From assembly GCF_014805625.2 (NCBI RefSeq), contig NW_023998414.1, positions 32,350,002 to 32,414,001 of the forward strand: DNA of 64,000 nt, in the 5' to 3' direction. Shown here piece after piece: positions 25,309-39,810 of this stretch. Below the pieces are notes generated by a model, which did not search any database, was not told where the DNA came from, and saw nothing but the letters and a program-made list of their open reading frames with translations. The position numbers and the translations under genes were made by a program. Within the stretch, counting starts at the first letter, position 1. Every line of letters starts with the position of its first letter. This DNA comes from Glossina fuscipes (lineage: Eukaryota; Arthropoda; Insecta; Diptera; Glossinidae).

Positions 25309-26346
25309 TACACCGTTTAAGTTGATGAATCTTTTTGTTTCAAAAAAAAGTTCGCTAGATAACATAAAACCGTTATGTTGAATTGTTGGGATCAGATCTT
25401 ATTTTGAAAAATCTATGCTTAGCTAAGCGAAGCGGTGTAGTAGGGTATTTAATGGTGGCTTCTTACTTACTTGTCTTATCTGATTTTTCCGCAAAATTTA
25501 TCATATTTACATTTATATATGATTTTAATTATATGTGAGCGAGTAGGAGAAGGGTGGGGGCGGAAGGACTTTTAAAAATAAATTACGCATAGTTGTTACG
25601 CATAATGGTTGAATTTGTCTTTCGGGGAATTCGTTTCAACGATCGGCGTAAAAATGATTCTAATCAGGGGGCAATTGAATATCATTAATTAACCAAACAT
25701 CATTTTGCACTTTTTCGATATGATCGTCGATATGATGAAACTTGTTTTTTTTTTTTATTACGATTGCGATATAAATAATTATTTATAATTGCCGGGTATA
25801 TAAAATATTCGATTTAATTCAAAAGAAAAGTTTTTCTTGCTTTGTTTTCAAGTTTGTGTACTACATATAACATTCATGCACTTATATATTGGATGCCGTG
25901 TGCGGTCAACAAAATTAAAACAGCAGACATTTGGCGCCCACCTAACATTCGCTCATGCATAGAAATGCACGTCTATAACGATTTGTACAAGTTATAGACA
26001 TAGTATGATTTTAATCATTGTCTGGCTAAAGCGAATGACTCTTATAATCCACTGATTGAATTAAGAGCGGCAGAAATTTTATAAATTATGATGAGCGGCA
26101 GCGTATAAAACTTATTAATAAATTATGTGAAACCCTTTCTCAAGGTTAAATTAACTTAAATCTCTAACGTAAATTAACTTAAAAATTAACATCATTTAAA
26201 TTATATGTGAAATTTTGACAATTTCTTTTTAACGTAACATCATCATTTTCCCAATCAAGTGTGTAATTAGTGGAATTTCATGAGAAATTATAAAAAAAAA
26301 TTATTTCGAATATTATTAATTTATGTATTATATATAAACTATCCGG

Positions 26347-26533
26347 TCCGCCTGAGTGGTCGGGTAGGCAACAGTCTCGACTAGCATCTCAATGGTCGTG
26401 GGTTCAAATCTCAAATGCGCTAGAGTTTTTAATAAAGTCGAAAGTCTTAGATCGCTAGTGCGCTTTAAGAGAGTGCTTTTTTTTGGTCTTAGAATTTATT
26501 TTCTCGCTAAATTTTTAATAATAATAATAATAA
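26347..26533 (+). mobile_element. tRNA-derived SINE, family 1, copy c
   Basis: The head is CCGCCTGAGTGGTCGGGTAGG. The B box is GGGTTCAAATC (about 26400-26410). The body matches copies a and b, and a (TAA)n tail follows. Near-identical 14-bp flanks TATAAACTATCCGG (26333-26346) and TATAAATTATTCGG (26534-26547) look like a target duplication that has gained two substitutions. Confidence 0.88.
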
Positions 26534-26805
26534 TATAAATTATTCGGATTTGAAGTTAATGAATTAAATCAAAAAAAGGCGCAATCATTGTAGAGAGTTA
26601 GATTACTTAACCTAATCTACAGTTTTTCATCTTACTTACAACAACAAATAATATCAAATAATATTAAATAGTTATCAATAGCTGTGCACGATTAAGGCGG
26701 CAAGTCCACGAATTTCTGAATGATATGAAAAAGATGAATTAAAATTACTAAGTAAAAGAATTATCATCGGATGTAATCGAATACTTCTATGCCTACTAAA
26801 TTTTC

Positions 26806-26836
<31 letters not shown>

Positions 26837-26837
26837 C

Positions 26838-28700
26838 AAGTCGGACTACACCGACTGTTACATATACCCTGCACAACACTCTCTAACACAATTCTTACTT
26901 TTTTCATAGAACACACGAAAATTCTGCCTAAACTTACTATTACGGAACTGTATATTAAAAATTAGATCTCTTCGCAAATAGTCTTCGCTTCCGTAAAAAT
27001 GGTTGTGCCCAAGAGGTTTAAAAATAGAGTTACATTGTCAAAAATTCAATAAAATACTAAAACTTCGTCTTCTCTGCTTTAAAAAAAAAAAAAAAAAATT
27101 CGTTCATATCCCTGCATAGAGTATGATTTAAAAAAGTAGGCGTGGCTCGTCAAATTTTGAAGAATTCATTTTTATATCGAACTACTATTATAGGCTAATA
27201 GTGAAAATCCTTATATAGGGTAAAATGCAAAAAATAGGCTGAAGAGGTCCAAATTTGCTACAGTTAATTTTTTTTTTCTTTTTATCTTAAATTACTATTA
27301 TAATCTGATTGAATTAGACATTTTTGTTGTATGAGAGACGGTTCAAAAAATTGCCTCAGCCGGTCCAAAGTTTCCACATGGATTTTTGCTATTACCTAAC
27401 CACTTTTGAAAATTGCAAAGGCTTTTGAAAATAGAGCATTTTATGGTCGAGTGGTCGAGTGGTCGAGTCGACCGATCTGGGCTATTTTCAATAGCGTTCG
27501 TCTTCGGATTAAAACACGTCAGTGTACAAAATTTCATCAAAATATCTCAAAAATTCCATCCTGTAGCTTGAAAGCGAATGTACATCGACAGACAGATGTG
27601 TAGATAGGCGGGTATAATATGTTTAAGGTGGGTCTATGTCGGGTGAGTCTTTCTGCGCGTTAGATATGCCCGCATAAACTAATACCATAAGTGATGTAGG
27701 ATATTAAAAAAAAAATTGAGACAAAGAAAATGAAATTTTAACATTTTACAATATTGGGTGGGTGGGTTGGGCCGATATCGGTAAAAACCTGACTTTATTT
27801 TTTACTTTTGAAAACCTACAAAGCCACAATTTCAATTGTGTTGTCCCCGTGTTCTTTGGCCGGCTTCACCTCATTTTCAATCCAAACTTGTACGCAATAG
27901 TTTCCCGTATGTTCTTTGCCCAATTTGAAGCCGACATGTTTATTACTGCCAGCAGGAAAATGTTTACCGCAGACATAACAAGATGTGCAGACAGACAGAC
28001 TTAAATTGAATCAAAATTTGATAATGATCAAAAATATATGCATATATATATGCTTTATAAAATCTTCGAAATTTGGGAACGTTTACGCTAATAATTATGT
28101 CGAAAAAGTCAAAACGAATACTAGGTCAATATCGATGATTAAATATTCCGCTTCACTTCGCCGAATACAATTCTTCATTTATTTTCGTAATAAAATACAA
28201 AAATTGCATTTTATTTTCACGTAAAAGCTTAACGTGTAAGAACGGAGTCCACAACGTGAACTGAAAAAATTTTGATTTTCTTTTCTAATTCTTCGCCTAT
28301 TTTCGTCATAAAGCAATAAAAAATTCGACTTTATTTCCACATAATGGTCTATATTTCATGAGAAGTCTTTCTTGAGCGGGGCAGAGTCCAACTTTCTGAT
28401 CCAGGATGTTCCAAATTTGATACAATTAATATCTGTGTCAGATTACTATTATGAGCCAAAGTTCGTTCATCGCAAAATATCGAATATGTTGCCGGGTAAA
28501 GGTCTACCAGTCGAAAATAACAGTTATATGGAGAAGAGTTAAACAAAATTTCGCCATTTCTTCAAAATTTTCCATATAAGTTAGGTCCGGTTACTCAGCG
28601 TTTCTTTCCATCTGACGAATGTTTCAACAAAATAAGGTGCTATGCAGGGAAAGCTTGTAAAATCGGGCTGAACTCGCCGTCACAACTATTTATCTTATGT
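26838..28700. repeat. Composite of dispersed 'GACGGACAT' family repeats
   Basis: It starts after a 26-nt A run with AAGTCGGACTACACCGACTG (itself an inverted repeat GTCGG...CCGAC) and TATACCCTGCAC. It contains AGGCGTGGCT, a CAAATTTG(C/A)TACA(G/A)TTAAT segment twice (near 27250 and 28410), AAATTTCATCAAAATATCTC, and CAGACAGA runs near 27590 and 27995. These recur in order at 42885-43580 and partly at 4655-4900 and 48600-49200. No protein is encoded. At least two copies appear juxtaposed. Confidence 0.5.
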
Positions 28701-30135
28701 TGATTTTTATCTTTTCGTTAATTCGAAAATCTATGATGGCTGGGCCGTACCATAGATTCCACGACTATGTACCAAAAGTGAGGGAACACATCTTAAATAC
28801 ATTTCGTTAGAGCGGCCTGCAACCTTTCGAAGAAAACAGTCCGTTGCTTTTCGAAAATAATTTCACCTTGAAACTCGATTGAGTTCTATAACAGGCACAG
28901 GATACGTCATGTGGCATAATTGAATGAAACTATCAGAGCGAGTCACTACTACAACGCGTATAGCGTTACGCATCAGAGAAGAGCCGAACTTTTTTTTCTT
29001 TTTCCGTGAATGAAGGCAGTGGGATATAAAAATCAGTTTATATTATACCCGATAAGGGATTACTGTCTCTCTCTCACATGATAGGGTGCGTGTAGGCGGC
29101 TTTGGCCATACTTGTTACAAAATATTAACTATTTGATGCCAGAGATACATTCGAACATGCGTAGAGGCATTTTATGTCTCTATATTACGTTCAGACATAA
29201 GGTGTAGGAATGGATTTGTGAAAACATTCTCTACTACATACGTGTATTGCTTGTGGCTGTAAAAATAATGCAAAAAAAAAAAGGCAAACAAAAACCTGAT
29301 CTTTTTTGATCGTTTTATTGCGCTATCCGTGTACCCGTGAAAGGATATCAAAACCATTGCAATGTGTCTATGCATACATACATACATACATAATTTGCTA
29401 TGGACGTAAGGCGGCTCATTAAGTAAACTTAATAATACGACTTTTTCAATTGTCGTCCAATCATATCACATCACCCACCATTGGCTTTCTTTCATTCATA
29501 TCTATGCCTATTATATTCTATGCAATGGGAATGAAAAAACAAAAAAAAAAAGTTGAATATTTATATATAAATGTTTTATTTATTTATTTTTTTTTATTTC
29601 ATTCTCTTAACCTGATGACCGAGTACTAAGTTGACTATGTGAGAAGCTGTGCAAAATAGATTTGCAATTACCTTGAATCACCCTACAGATTATGAAATTT
29701 GAGATTAAACCGATAAATTGTTGAGATCATGTCTAGATCAGTAGTGTCTGATGCGGTAAATATTTTTGTATCAATTTTAGCATGAACATCACACACGCAT
29801 CACACCATCCAATCCAATCTCCGCTAACCGGTGAAAATGTCATAAATATTGTGACCATTAGTTTATAATTTATTGTGTGTGAGTCTGTCAATAGTGCTAC
29901 GGTCCACAACTTTATTGAACGATTTTTTATGCGCTATATGCGAATTTTGACGATTATTTTTGTTTTTACAAGCGATGCCTAAATTTTAAGAAATGTAGTT
30001 AGATATAAGTTTTAAAACCGTTCACAAAAATATCGTATACAACTTTTCATTGAGAAAAGTTGAAAGCAGTAGGCTATCAGAAGCATGCTCCAGTGGTATC
30101 CTGCTCTAAATAATAATCATTGATTTTTCAGTTAA

Positions 30136-32472
30136 ATGGAACCTTCGGATGGATCACCGCCGCCATCACTTTGTATGATACGTGCAGCTGAGCTATTTCC
30201 AAAAGCACAAATGGAGAAAGAAGATATGCAGCTCGCTGTGCCATTTCAAGAACGTAAGCAAAAACACACAAACATTAGCAAAATGTTTTGTATTATAAGC
30301 GTAAGCGTTTTTCGTTCATCTTTTTTTTTCATATATGCAGTTGCTGGTGAATCAGTAAAGTATTTGGGTCGTACTGACGATGGTGTTCTAGCTCTGTCGA
30401 ATTATCGTATCTTCTTACAAAAGAATTCAGCTAAAGTTGAGACCTCCATACCGTTGGGTCTCATTGAGTCATTGCAAGCCCGGGATCTCTTTCATTTGAT
30501 TATTTGTTGCAAAGATGCCAGCACTATAAAGTGCTCGTTCGAAACAGCTGAACAATGCACCGAATGGCAAAGACGTATCCAATTATCTGTAGGCGTACCT
30601 GAAACACTGGAGTCAATATTCGCATTTCCGTTCTGCTCATGGACATGTGATTCCTTGAATGGTGTAGGTATAAACACAAATCAATTTGTTAGCGGTGGCG
30701 GTATTGGTGGAGGTGTGATTAACGGCGAAAACGGTCAGTTATCTATATATCAAATGGCTGATTGGACGGAACGTTTGCAGCGCACTCCGTCACGCTATGA
30801 AGATGATTTCGTCAGGGAAGTCGAACGTCTCGGCTTCGATTTAAATGGTCCATGGCGCATATCCCATGCCAATGAGGATTTTAAATTGTGTCCTTCATAT
30901 CCACCAAAGCTACTAGTGCCCTGTTGCATACCCGATGAAACACTGCATAGTGTAGCGAATTTCAGGGGTTCACGTCGTCTGCCAGCTGTTGTATGGCGTC
31001 ATCATAAATCAGGAGCGGTTATAGCTAGATGCAGTCAACCTGAAGTTGGTTGGCTGGGTTGGCGTTGTAATAAAGATGAGCAATTGCTCAAGGCTTTGGC
31101 TGAAGCTTGTGCTTTCGATAGAGCTGAGCAATTGCGTTGCTTGGCTCAAGCTACTAACACTAATAATTCAGTGACAACAGCCAACATAACGCCACAACCC
31201 ACTCAAACACAAATACCCTCCGGTGAAAGTTCACCGTCCAGTCTAGAGAGCAGCCATGAAGAGGTGGCCTTAGATGAAGTCAAAGTAATTATGATTTATA
31301 AAAATGCGATTAATGATTGATGGAAATATTTAATTTTTGCTTCTTCCTTCTGCTTCCAGAAAATTCTTATAGTTGATGCTCGAAGTTATACTTCCGCCGT
31401 TACAAATCGTGCTCGTGGTGGTGGCTGTGAATGCATTGAATATTATCCTTCGGCGGAGATAGAATTTATGAATCTGGGCAATATACATGTAATACGTAAA
31501 TCTTTTCACGCTTTACGTCAGCTCTGTGCATCACCACCCGATGTTCCCAAGTATGTTCAAGCGTTTCAACGATCAATGAAATTGTTCTGTAATCACCATT
31601 TAAAAATTTCAGTTGGTTAGGTCTCTTGGAGAAAACGATGTGGTTTCAACATTTATCTGGATTATTGGCAGCCTCAATGACCGTATGTCATGCGATAGAA
31701 AATAAAGGACGCCCTGTTTTGGTGCACTGCTCTGATGGTTGGGATCGTACACCACAAATTGTGGCTACAGCTCAACTATGCTTGGATCCTTTCTATCGTA
31801 CCGTTGATGTAGAGTTTTTACCTAATTACAAATTTTCTATTATATGTCGTTGAACTGTTCAATTTCTTTCTCAGGGCTTTCGAATTCTAGTGGAACGAGA
31901 ATGGTTAAGTTATGGTCACAAATTTGCAGACCGTTGTGGTCATGGCCCAGGTTCAGACGAAGTTAACGAACGTTGCCCAGTATTTTTACAATGGCTAGAT
32001 TTAATACACCAAATACACAAACAGTTTCCCTGCAGCTTTGAATTTAGCATGGGATTTTTGGTAAGCTATTGATAGGACGGACTTTCATATAAAATTTGCA
32101 CCGCTTCATTTGCATTCATTTTTTATTTTTTATTTTTATTCTATTTTTTTTTTTCATTTTTAATTAAGATAAAACTAGCTCAACATTCGCATTCTGGCCT
32201 TTTTGGCACGTTTTTGTGCAACACTCTGAAAGAACGCATCGAAAATTCTGTATTTGAGCGTACGTTCTCAGTGTGGCCATTTTTGTCAGGCCCGCTCTAC
32301 CGAAATCCTCTATATATATCCAATAAAAATAAAGTCCTATGGCCCGCATATAATGTACGCGATTTATCACTTTGGACTGAAGTCTATTTGGGCAGCTTGG
32401 GCGGCAATCAAAATTCAATAGATTTCCCATCCTACGCCAATGATAGCAGCTTACAAGGTTCAATTAGTAAGT

Positions 32473-32512
<40 letters not shown>

Positions 32513-35500
32513 GCATACACGAGTGGTTGTTAATGGTTGTCGAAACCAATTAATTTACAGGTTCTATGTCAAAAACTAGATCCTATGGTGATTTAATAAG
32601 TGCCGGCATCATACAAAACGGTATATCAAGACGTTCCAGTGACCCCAATATGACTGTTGATCCAAAGTAAGTAAAATTGTTCATTTTTTTTCGAATTAAT
32701 CGCGAAAAACGTTGCGAGCGAAGTGATTAAATTTAACATAACCGAATATTTTGTAATTAAAAAATAAATGCACGATACGACATACGGTATTCCCACAATC
32801 CTGTAACCATTAAACATGCGACCAATATACGAAGTTAAAAAAGAAAAAAGTTTCAAATAGGATTTCTACGGATTTATAACAAAATAAAAAGAAAGTATGA
32901 GACTTAATTTCGCACTACAAGAACGTTGACTGTTCGCTTTTAATGAATCGAAGCTAAGCATAATGAGATATTGCAGCATTCTTCATGTTGCAAAATGGCT
33001 TTAACTCAAAAATAGTGAGTGGACTGGAAATGACAAAACACCTGTTAATTATTTTCGGACAGGGAAACATATGCATATATATATATACAGCTTGATGCAA
33101 TGCTGTTAACGCCATCCCAAAGAGGAAGAAATGAAGAAAGAGAATGATATAGGAAGGGGTGGCTATAACTTAGTGGGTTTGTGTGTGTGCTCAATCGATT
33201 AGTGTTGTCCCTTTGCCGACCGAACACTCACTATAACTACGACCAACATAAACTCGACCGCACTGATATTTGAACCCGCCAATATTGCCTTAGTCGCGGT
33301 TCTTACTTACTTGGCTACTTTTGCGGATCTCTTTACGTCTATATATATATATGGATATTTCCGTCAGTTATTGGGGGTAAAGCTTTGTAAATTGATTTCG
33401 TTGTTTTTCGCATTTTTTTTTTTTTTTTTTATGCATTGAAGTGCGAAGTAATTTTGCCAACTTTTAGGCCTTATCTGAAAATGGGTAATAAACAAATGAC
33501 TTGAGATGTTGAGATCATAATTTCAAATGTGAGTAAATTGAATTCACAATCCAGAGAGGATTAATAGATTGAAGAGCTAGAATAGATAGAACATAGACTA
33601 ATAGTTCCCGTCACTTCTAATGGAACAATTCATCTTCATTTTAGAAAGTGTCGACCCGTAAAGGACGCGAATCACATAGTTTTTCATTTCATTTCGATTA
33701 CTTTCGAATTCGAATTTTTTCTTGATTGAATTATATAAAAAGTTTTTTGATTAGAAAAAAAATACCGTTCAAACACAGCATTGACTTGAAAAGTCTTATG
33801 ACAATTTGTCGGCAATGAACGACCATAAAATCTAAGAATTGTTCTCGAAAACAGGGGTTGCGTATTTACAAATGGGCATCGTGTTTACCTACTCCGAGGT
33901 AATCAGTCACCACGCGATTGGCACGCTTAAATGGCAAAAGTTATTTTCTAGATCTAGTTCCTAACGACTCTTGTCTGCGTAACTTAAAAGAATGCTCAGG
34001 GAAAAAGATTTGGATCGTTCTATAAAAAAAGATATATGAACAATTGAAGAGACTATGTACAAATTGTGTACCACTCTTAAAAGAGATTATGTTGAACAAA
34101 AGTTGAATTTTGGGAAAAATTAAATTTTTTTCTTATTTAGTCCCGGGAATTATTAACGTATGTCTTATATATTCTATGGATTATATAGGCGTGATGCAAA
34201 CATTTTAATAATTTAATAAATGCTATAGCGTTAAAGATAACTTGAAGAAGAAGAAGAAGAAGAAAAAAAAAAAATCAAACATTGTCAGGCAACATTAGGA
34301 TACGTTTTCTATTTTACTATACTTTATGATCATAAAAATGTTACACTTTCAGTCTTACCATTGGTTCTAATTCAGAGAATAATTCCATTGCCGATTTGCA
34401 ATCTGACGAACGTGATAATGAATCACCCGATATATTGGCGAATCTAATGCATACGACAAGACAACTTGAAAATTTAACCATCGAACTTAATCTGAACGAT
34501 GACGATTTTCGATTGCAAAATAATAGCAATTCAGTAGCGTTGATTAGCACAAACGAATTGGAAGCAAATCATTTAAATTGTGAAGCGAACGAACAAAATA
34601 ACGGCTGTGAAGAAATCAAAATAAATCAATTGCATTCAGTGAATCCAACAGCATTTCAAATGGATGAAATACAAATGAAGAACTCACAATATGGTTTCAA
34701 TGTCAACACCCAAGAAGAAGAAGAAGAAGTATTGAATTCCTCCACAATATTAAATTATTCGAGAAATATTGATGCAAACATGAAGAAAACTGAAGACTTA
34801 TCTTTGGATTTATTGAAAAGCGTAAATTTGGAAGGTATGTTAATATAAATTTTTGCACGATAATCGAACAGACAGATATATATATATATATATACATATA
34901 TAAATTGTAATTACGTTATTTAGAATTAACTTGTAACGATTTGAAAGCAAATTGTAATGGATCAAAAGTTGCCAGTCTAACAGATGAATTGCAAACTATG
35001 TGGCACGGTTCTGTGAATACAAGCACGGACACTTTGGTGCCGTTAGCGGAATGCAAAATGCAAACTAGTAGCTTTTCGTTGGAGTCTCACGATATAATTG
35101 ATGGCTTTTCACCAGTAAATACCTCAAAAAATACTCAAGAGCCTACGCAGACCGACGCAGATAAACGCAATGCAAATCTTAGTTTAAGTGTCACCAGCAC
35201 AAATTCTAATATATTGCCAAAAGTTCATACCGCCAGCTTATCGAAACCTCATCGTTTAGCCGCCGCCATTGATACAAATAATTCTTCTGCCTCCTGTAGT
35301 ACTACCTGTTCAATATCGACATCAACAGCATTAACCCTAAATAGTTCAATTGAAAGTCATAATCATCATAATGATGACAATAAAATTATTGATCGAATTA
35401 TTAGCGATCTTCCTGCTACTACTACTACTACTACTACTTTATGTAATGATATGGATGAAAGTATTTTGATATTACCTGAACATGAAAAACTTGAAATCTC

Positions 35501-38500
35501 CGTTAGTGGCAAATGCGAAACAATTGTTTCAACGAATTCAAATTCAAGTGCGAATATGACCGTTAGTTCGGTTTTAACAGCACCAACTACTTCAGCTCTA
35601 TCAATGCCTTATGTTACTTCGTTAGTCGGTGCTACAACCGCTCAAAGACGGAGACGTACCTCATCATCAAATTCAAAGCGTGACGGAATAATTCCCAAAC
35701 ATGTTAATAACAGGTAAATAGAAAGAGAGAGAGAGAGAGAAGAAAAAGATTAAAATCATAGATATAATGATGATAGCAAAACAAACTGACATTATCGATA
35801 TATTTCAGTTACATTTCCCGTTTTTCATTACCTGGTGGCGGTGTACGTTCACTACCAATGACACCTCCCGGACTGACTGATCGACCATCTATAGCAATTT
35901 CCTGCCCAGACGGTTTAGCTCACGCGTTGAGCGAAGAAAATATAAGACTACAACAAATTGTCCATGAACATAAGGTAATTCTCTACATACCAATCGCAAA
36001 CCAAGAATAACTAATGAAAGGATTTAATTAAAAGAATCTTTAAAATAAAAGCTTAACTTTATATATATCATAAAGTAGCATCCAACAAATTAATAGTAAC
36101 AACAAGCAGAGCAAGCAATAGCCATCGATTAAGAGGAAATTTCGTTTTGTTGTTTGTATTCTCTCTTACTATATGAAAATCATTTTCATTTTCAAAGTAC
36201 ATTTTAATACTAATGTGTAAGAATATTCAATAGCTATTACACTTTTCTTTTCCTTGCCGCGCCCCTAATTACGCCCCTAATTTTCTTTTTTTTTTTATAT
36301 TTGCTTTAATTTTTCTTTCTTTCTTGCATTATCCGTTTTTCAAATCCCGCTTTGACTTTCATTTAACGGATATGTGCGTATCCGCACTGAATTGTATGCC
36401 AATGATCCATATATCATATATCGCATATCTTATTCAAAGTATTATGGATCGCATATGATACATTTTTTCCACCTATGTGTTTTTGTCTTTTGTTATAATG
36501 CATTTCATTTAATCAAAAGTTTCTGCAAACTTGTCGAAGTTTTTTTTTTTTTTTTTTTTTTTTTTTTGATGGAAACTTTCAAGTGAAGTGTTTGACATCA
36601 TTTTGATTATATTTTACAAGAAGAAGAATACTTATCCATAACGGCTGGAATATTTCCTCCTTTAGAATGTCAATGATTTGCAAAGATATCAATAATTCGT
36701 CTCTTTCAGCTACGGGAAGATGTTTTATTAAGAGAAATTCACGATATGCGTATGGCTCTGCTAAAGAAAATTTGTCCAAATTGCAATAACGCAGCAGCAA
36801 CCACGAACGTAACCGCCACAAATGACGAACAGGTGAGCTTCATATAATAATAATGATCACTTATGATTTAACAGTTACTTTTCACTTCCTCAATATATAT
36901 ATATATAGATATATATATATATTTTACTTAAATATTTATTACTTATACTTTAATTTATTTTGCTATTTTGCTCTTCATTTTTTAATCGTGTAAATATAAA
37001 TAAATAAATAAATTTAAATAATTAAAAAACAAAAAAAAAAAAAAAAAGAATTGCAAAATAGGCAAACGCAAACCGATTAATTATAGAAATGTAGATTTTT
37101 TTGTAAAAATTGTATACACTCTCTGCTATGATGCCTGCTATGGTTCTAATAGTTATTATATATGTTGTTGTTATAATTTACAAATTAAAAAAAAAAAAAA
37201 AAAAAAATGAAGTTTCAACATGATCGACGCGACTATAAAATCCAATCCAAGTATGATCATCGTGCTATTGAGTTATGCAGTCCAACTGGATCTCATCTTG
37301 CATATTTACGCGAAAAGCGAAAATCGCTTCCAATTTATAATGGCAACCGCTCGTATACATGTGACTTTTATCTGGACTCTGAGGATAAAATATTTAATTC
37401 AAATATTAACATCACCAATGATGAGAACGTTTTCATTTGCAATTCAATGTTAGCTGTGGTTAGTTCTATCATAATATGACGAAGAAATTTAATTAAAAGC
37501 AATTTGCTCTCGTTCTGTTTGCGAAGTAATTTTCGTTTCGTTTTGTTTTTTTTTTTTTTTTTTATTTTTTTTTATTTTTTTGATTGTTATTTTGCAATGT
37601 ATTTAACATTTCTAAATTAATGCTTTGTTCTTAACGTTTTTTAATTAATGAATTAATTTTATAAATTTATACATTGGCGTCCATCCTATCCATCATTGGT
37701 ATAAGTCATTACAGCAATACATTCTCTGCAGCAATCCAATTGCTGCAGCATTATGACGGCCATTATATGGGCCGTCTAAAATGACGCCTATTTTAAATGC
37801 TGATTTTCCTCGATGATATATGTATAAAATCGACTGAAGAAACGCTCAATCGATGGGACGCTAAATCGCATCCCAAACAAAGGTAGAATGAATAGCAATT
37901 AGATGTTTGTCTGTATTTTTGAAAAAAAAAAAAACAAAAAAAATCCCTAACTAATTGTTTTTCATTCGCAAACCGATCTCCGATTTCAAAATAGTCATCA
38001 TATAATAGTCATAATAATAGTGATATAAAAAGAAGAAAGCTAACACACATCTAACAATAGGCATTTTTATTGGCCGATACAAATTTTTAATTGATATCGA
38101 ATGCTATTGACGCTTTATGCTATACATTATATAATTACACTAATGGATAGAGTGTTATGTGCATTTTATTGTTGCGTTTGTAACACCTGTCAATGTCAAT
38201 TAAATACAAACCGCAATTTACGTATGTTCGCTTGATTGTCCGTACGATCTCGAAAATTAATTAATTAAATAAAACTCTGAAATTCGTCATCTTTATTCTC
38301 AATTATCCGCATGAATAGTAGGAAGAGTAGGTAAGTGGTAAGCGGCTCCGCGTTCTTGAGTACAAATCTTAAGAAAGGACGAAATTTACTTTCATCATAG
38401 TAACAGTTATTAATTAGATCCAAAGCCATTATCTCTCCCTACCTCTTTCTCTGGCTTAAGACCACATTCATTATGTAAGAAAAAACTTCCAAACGACTAA

Positions 38501-39775
38501 CTGACATGTCCCCTATTAACGGAAAACTTTTAAATTTTGATAGAGTTGTAGTTATATGTTAAAGAAATCTACCGCAAGGCGAATATAATTCAGATTAAAG
38601 TTAGAAAAAAAAACATAAACAGTTGTATTCGGTTTCCATCATTCTTTTGAATTTGAAAAAAGAGAAAATCATAAAAAAAAAGAATAAAAAAAAAATGCCA
38701 ATGATAAATATATTTAAATGGGGCTGTGTTATGTACATATGAGGTATGTGTGTGTGATAGACTATTTCAAAAAAAAAAAAAAAAAAAAGGAAGAAGAAGA
38801 GACATTAATTACCTTTTAATATATTTGAAATCTTATTCTTATATCATTTTCGAGATCTCGTAAAGTATATTAGATGGCAAAGCAGTGCATCGATTGAATC
38901 GAATTGAAGATTTATATGTTTAGATCTGCCGAAAATTTCAAAAAAAAGAGTCAAAAAAGTTGATTGATGTGAACGATAATGACATTTTGCCGGCCTGACA
39001 TCTTGCAGAGCGGTCCACATTTAACAACTTTGCAAGTGCAAAGGAACTTGGCGGCATCCATCATTCGACTGAACTCTCTCTCGCTCTCTCACTCACTCTC
39101 ACTCTCACTCTCTCTCTCTCTCAAATTTTCATAATTATCTTTTTATGTTACCTCTTCGTTATTTAAGGAATCATTTAGGCCATTAAAAAATTAATTAATT
39201 AATTGATTTTCTAAAAAATTTACGAAGAAATTCCCTGCCCCTCTTCAGAGAACTTGAGAATGTTTCCCTTTAAAGTCGGATGAATGACAAAACAGGCTCT
39301 CAGATACTTCGAAAGCAACTTGTTTCTATCATTTATGACGAGAACATTCAATGCCGCATGCTTTTCATTTATGAAAAGTTTTTGTATTACATATACAAAT
39401 AAATTCCGATAGCCTGTGTTGCTAGTGCTCAATGTCTCTTTTTTTAGTCTAAGAATTCAATTCATTAGTCTAAAATTAAAATAATAATAATAATAATAAA
39501 TTCCTTTCAATGAAATTTTTTGCTAAATGTAAAGAGAGCTGTTGATGCTTAGAATTTATCGAAGTAGGCGTCTTCCGAATCGCATATTGTTGAGCATAAA
39601 GAATCCAAAGTTAATGTCATGAGAGCACATTGAACACAGCACGTATCGCACTTACGTTGCTGTCGAAGCCAATCATTTTTCTGGCTTACATGAAAGATCT
39701 TCGCGAGAAAGTAAAAGCCATTGGAAAAGTATGTGGGAAACCACTTACTACTTTCTTTGATGGTAGAAAAAATAG

Positions 39776-39810
<35 letters not shown>

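Larger units (their letters stand above)
15621..30130. other. Long gene-poor interval between ERp44 and the myotubularin gene
   Basis: I find no supported protein-coding gene in these 14.5 kb. The interval contains a MITE (16608-16820), a hairpin (19384-19420), a CT microsatellite with an assembly gap (20494-20882), a degraded pogo/Tigger element (24013-25308), two SINEs and a composite dispersed repeat (26838-28700). The myotubularin start codon follows a splice acceptor at 30130/30131, so its noncoding first exon(s) and promoter must lie somewhere in this interval. I could not place them. The modest open frames at 15812-16490 look like chance. Confidence 0.6.

Noticed and set aside
24836..26420. 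Functional tRNA genes at the B-box sequences
   Set aside because: Only the head resembles a tRNA; the body and (TAA)n tail show SINEs, and no intact cloverleaf could be drawn by eye.
37207..37479. Possible cassette exon of the myotubularin gene (90 codons)
   Set aside because: An in-frame TAA at 37186 and a poly-A run precede it with no usable AG acceptor. The flanking exons already join in phase without it.
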